From positions 1 through 24,907 of the forward strand of contig CAOSZT010000016.1 in the NCBI GenBank assembly GCA_948528155.1: 24,907 nucleotides of DNA, given 5' to 3'. Shown one piece after another: positions 24,304-24,907 of this stretch. Within the stretch, counting starts at the first letter, position 1. Each line of letters starts with the position of its first letter. This DNA is from an uncultured Clostridia bacterium. GTDB taxonomy: Bacteria > Bacillota > Clostridia > TANB77 > CAG-508. Both the position numbers and the translations under genes were made by a program. Below the pieces are notes generated by a model that worked only from the letters and a program-made list of their open reading frames with translations, was not told the DNA's origin and ran no database searches.

Positions 24304-24329
24304 AGAAAAAGTTGTGTAAATTTAATAGA

Positions 24330-24370
24330 GCTTAAGAATTTTCTTCTTAAGCCTATTATTTTAGGCTTAA
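24330..24370 (-). terminator. Two overlapping hairpins after the second transposase
   Basis: GCTTAAGAA/TTCTTAAGC (24330-24352) and TTAAGCCTA/TAGGCTTAA (24347-24370) are both perfect 9-bp stems. They share the bases at 24347-24352, so only one can form at a time. They lie directly behind the minus-strand transposase stop and are probably a terminator or a guard against read-through near the IS end. Confidence 0.5.
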
Positions 24371-24372
24371 CT

Positions 24373-24903
24373 TTAGATTCTGCCTTCATACATTATCCTA
24401 AATTGTGATAAGCATAAATCCCATTTACTAATCATTCTTGACCATTTTTTCTCTGCTTTCAATGTAGATAGATAAAGAACTTTCAATAATGACATGTCTG
24501 TTGGAAATACATTTCTGTTTCTATTTATCCTTTTATAGGTACTATTTAAGCTTTCTATTGCATTTGTTGTATACATGATTTTTCTTATTTCAGCTGAAAA
24601 CTTAAAGAACACAGAAAGCACTTCCCAATTATCTATCCAACTTTGTATTGCTCCTGGATATCTACTTTTCCATTTCTCATCTAACTCTAATAAATTCGTA
24701 TAGGCTATTTCTTCTGTTGATGCTTGATACACCGTTTTTAAATCCTTGGCTAATTCTTTCTTATCTGTATATGGTACATATTTTAACGAGTTTCTTATTT
24801 GATGTACGATACATCTTTGATATTCTGTCTTTGGAAAAATAGCTGATATAGCTAAAAATGATAATATAAAAGTAACCAAAAAAGGGAATATAAAAACTAC
24901 CAA
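24373..24903 (-). pseudogene. C-terminal fragment of an IS256-family transposase
   Basis: From about AISAIFPKTEYQRCIVHQIR onward this is the C-terminal half of an IS256 transposase, with the catalytic Glu in MYTTNAIESLNSTYKRINR and a normal end (ISKWDLCLSQFRIMYEGRI). The conserved family sequence expected before AISAIFP is replaced by an unrelated hydrophobic stretch, VVFIFPFLVTFILSFL, which stays open to the window edge. The N-terminus and both catalytic Asp are missing within the window. Either the fragment was fused to other DNA by deletion or the hydrophobic part is only an accidental open frame. Confidence 0.75.
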
Positions 24904-24907
24904 AATT

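Larger units (their letters stand above)
24296..24855 (-). mobile_element. Truncated second IS256-family element
   Basis: The end sequence at about 24296-24321 (core AAAAGTTGTGTAAAT) faces into a minus-strand transposase C-terminus. Similarity to an IS256 transposase stops abruptly near 24855, so roughly the last third of the element is present. It belongs to a different subgroup from the complete IS beside it, because the two transposase tails differ at many positions. Confidence 0.65.

Noticed and set aside
1..24907. CRISPR arrays, tRNA and rRNA genes
   Set aside because: No regularly spaced direct repeats and no recognisable tRNA or rRNA sequence were seen on either strand.

Overview
The window looks like chromosomal DNA of a low-GC Firmicute of the Clostridia, plausibly an uncultured gut Clostridium-like lineage. 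Coding DNA is strongly A/T-biased, starts are often TTG, ribosome-binding sites are GGAGG-like, and TGA, TAA and TAG all act as stops. The products fit this: YchF, LigA, FolD, DprA, an LPKTG surface protein and clostridial-type insertion sequences. I cannot name a species from the sequence.

Region 1 (1-8593, plus strand) is mostly core genome. The 3' end of an unknown gene with locally high GC overlaps a very large RND/MMPL-family transporter. Its second extracytoplasmic loop carries about nine copies of a roughly 78-residue repeat. Then come ychF, a small LPKTG protein, ligA and a small unknown gene right behind ligA. Hairpin terminators separate most of these units.

Region 2 (8594-14753, plus strand) starts with a 430-bp gap holding repeated TGTCC/GGACA sites ahead of a winged-helix-like gene. 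After it comes a close-packed run of small soluble enzymes: Ham1-like NTP pyrophosphatase, AAA ATPase, SGNH hydrolase, Ppx/GppA-like phosphatase, Nudix hydrolase, a Qnr-like pentapeptide-repeat protein and a GNAT acetyltransferase. Several of these families hydrolyse nucleotides or phosphoanhydrides, so a house-cleaning or stress role is possible but unproven.

Region 3 (14754-17030) returns to core genes: folD and dprA, ending at a bidirectional hairpin.

Region 4 (17031-20353, mainly minus strand) is accessory. It holds a HEPN/MNT toxin-antitoxin pair whose HEPN frame is broken by one base, a decayed IS4-like transposase tail, a class II Fic protein with a C-terminal winged helix, and a DUF6076-like zinc-finger protein. 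The 5' end of that last gene is occupied by a perfect 16-bp terminator-like hairpin.

Region 5 (20354-24907) is a mobile patch with visibly different base composition. It has a strong promoter driving a membrane-anchored protein of unknown function, an orphan TnpV-like gene, a complete 1494-bp IS256-family element with 24-bp imperfect ends and an 8-bp target duplication, and part of a second, different IS256-family element running to the window edge. The transposase of the complete IS carries a single-base frameshift.

No tRNA, rRNA, CRISPR array or riboswitch could be recognised. I see no clearly new multi-gene system. The best leads are the repeat-bearing transporter loop, the nucleotide-hydrolase/Qnr-like cluster, the TGTCC site array and the damaged HEPN/MNT-Fic-DUF6076 island.
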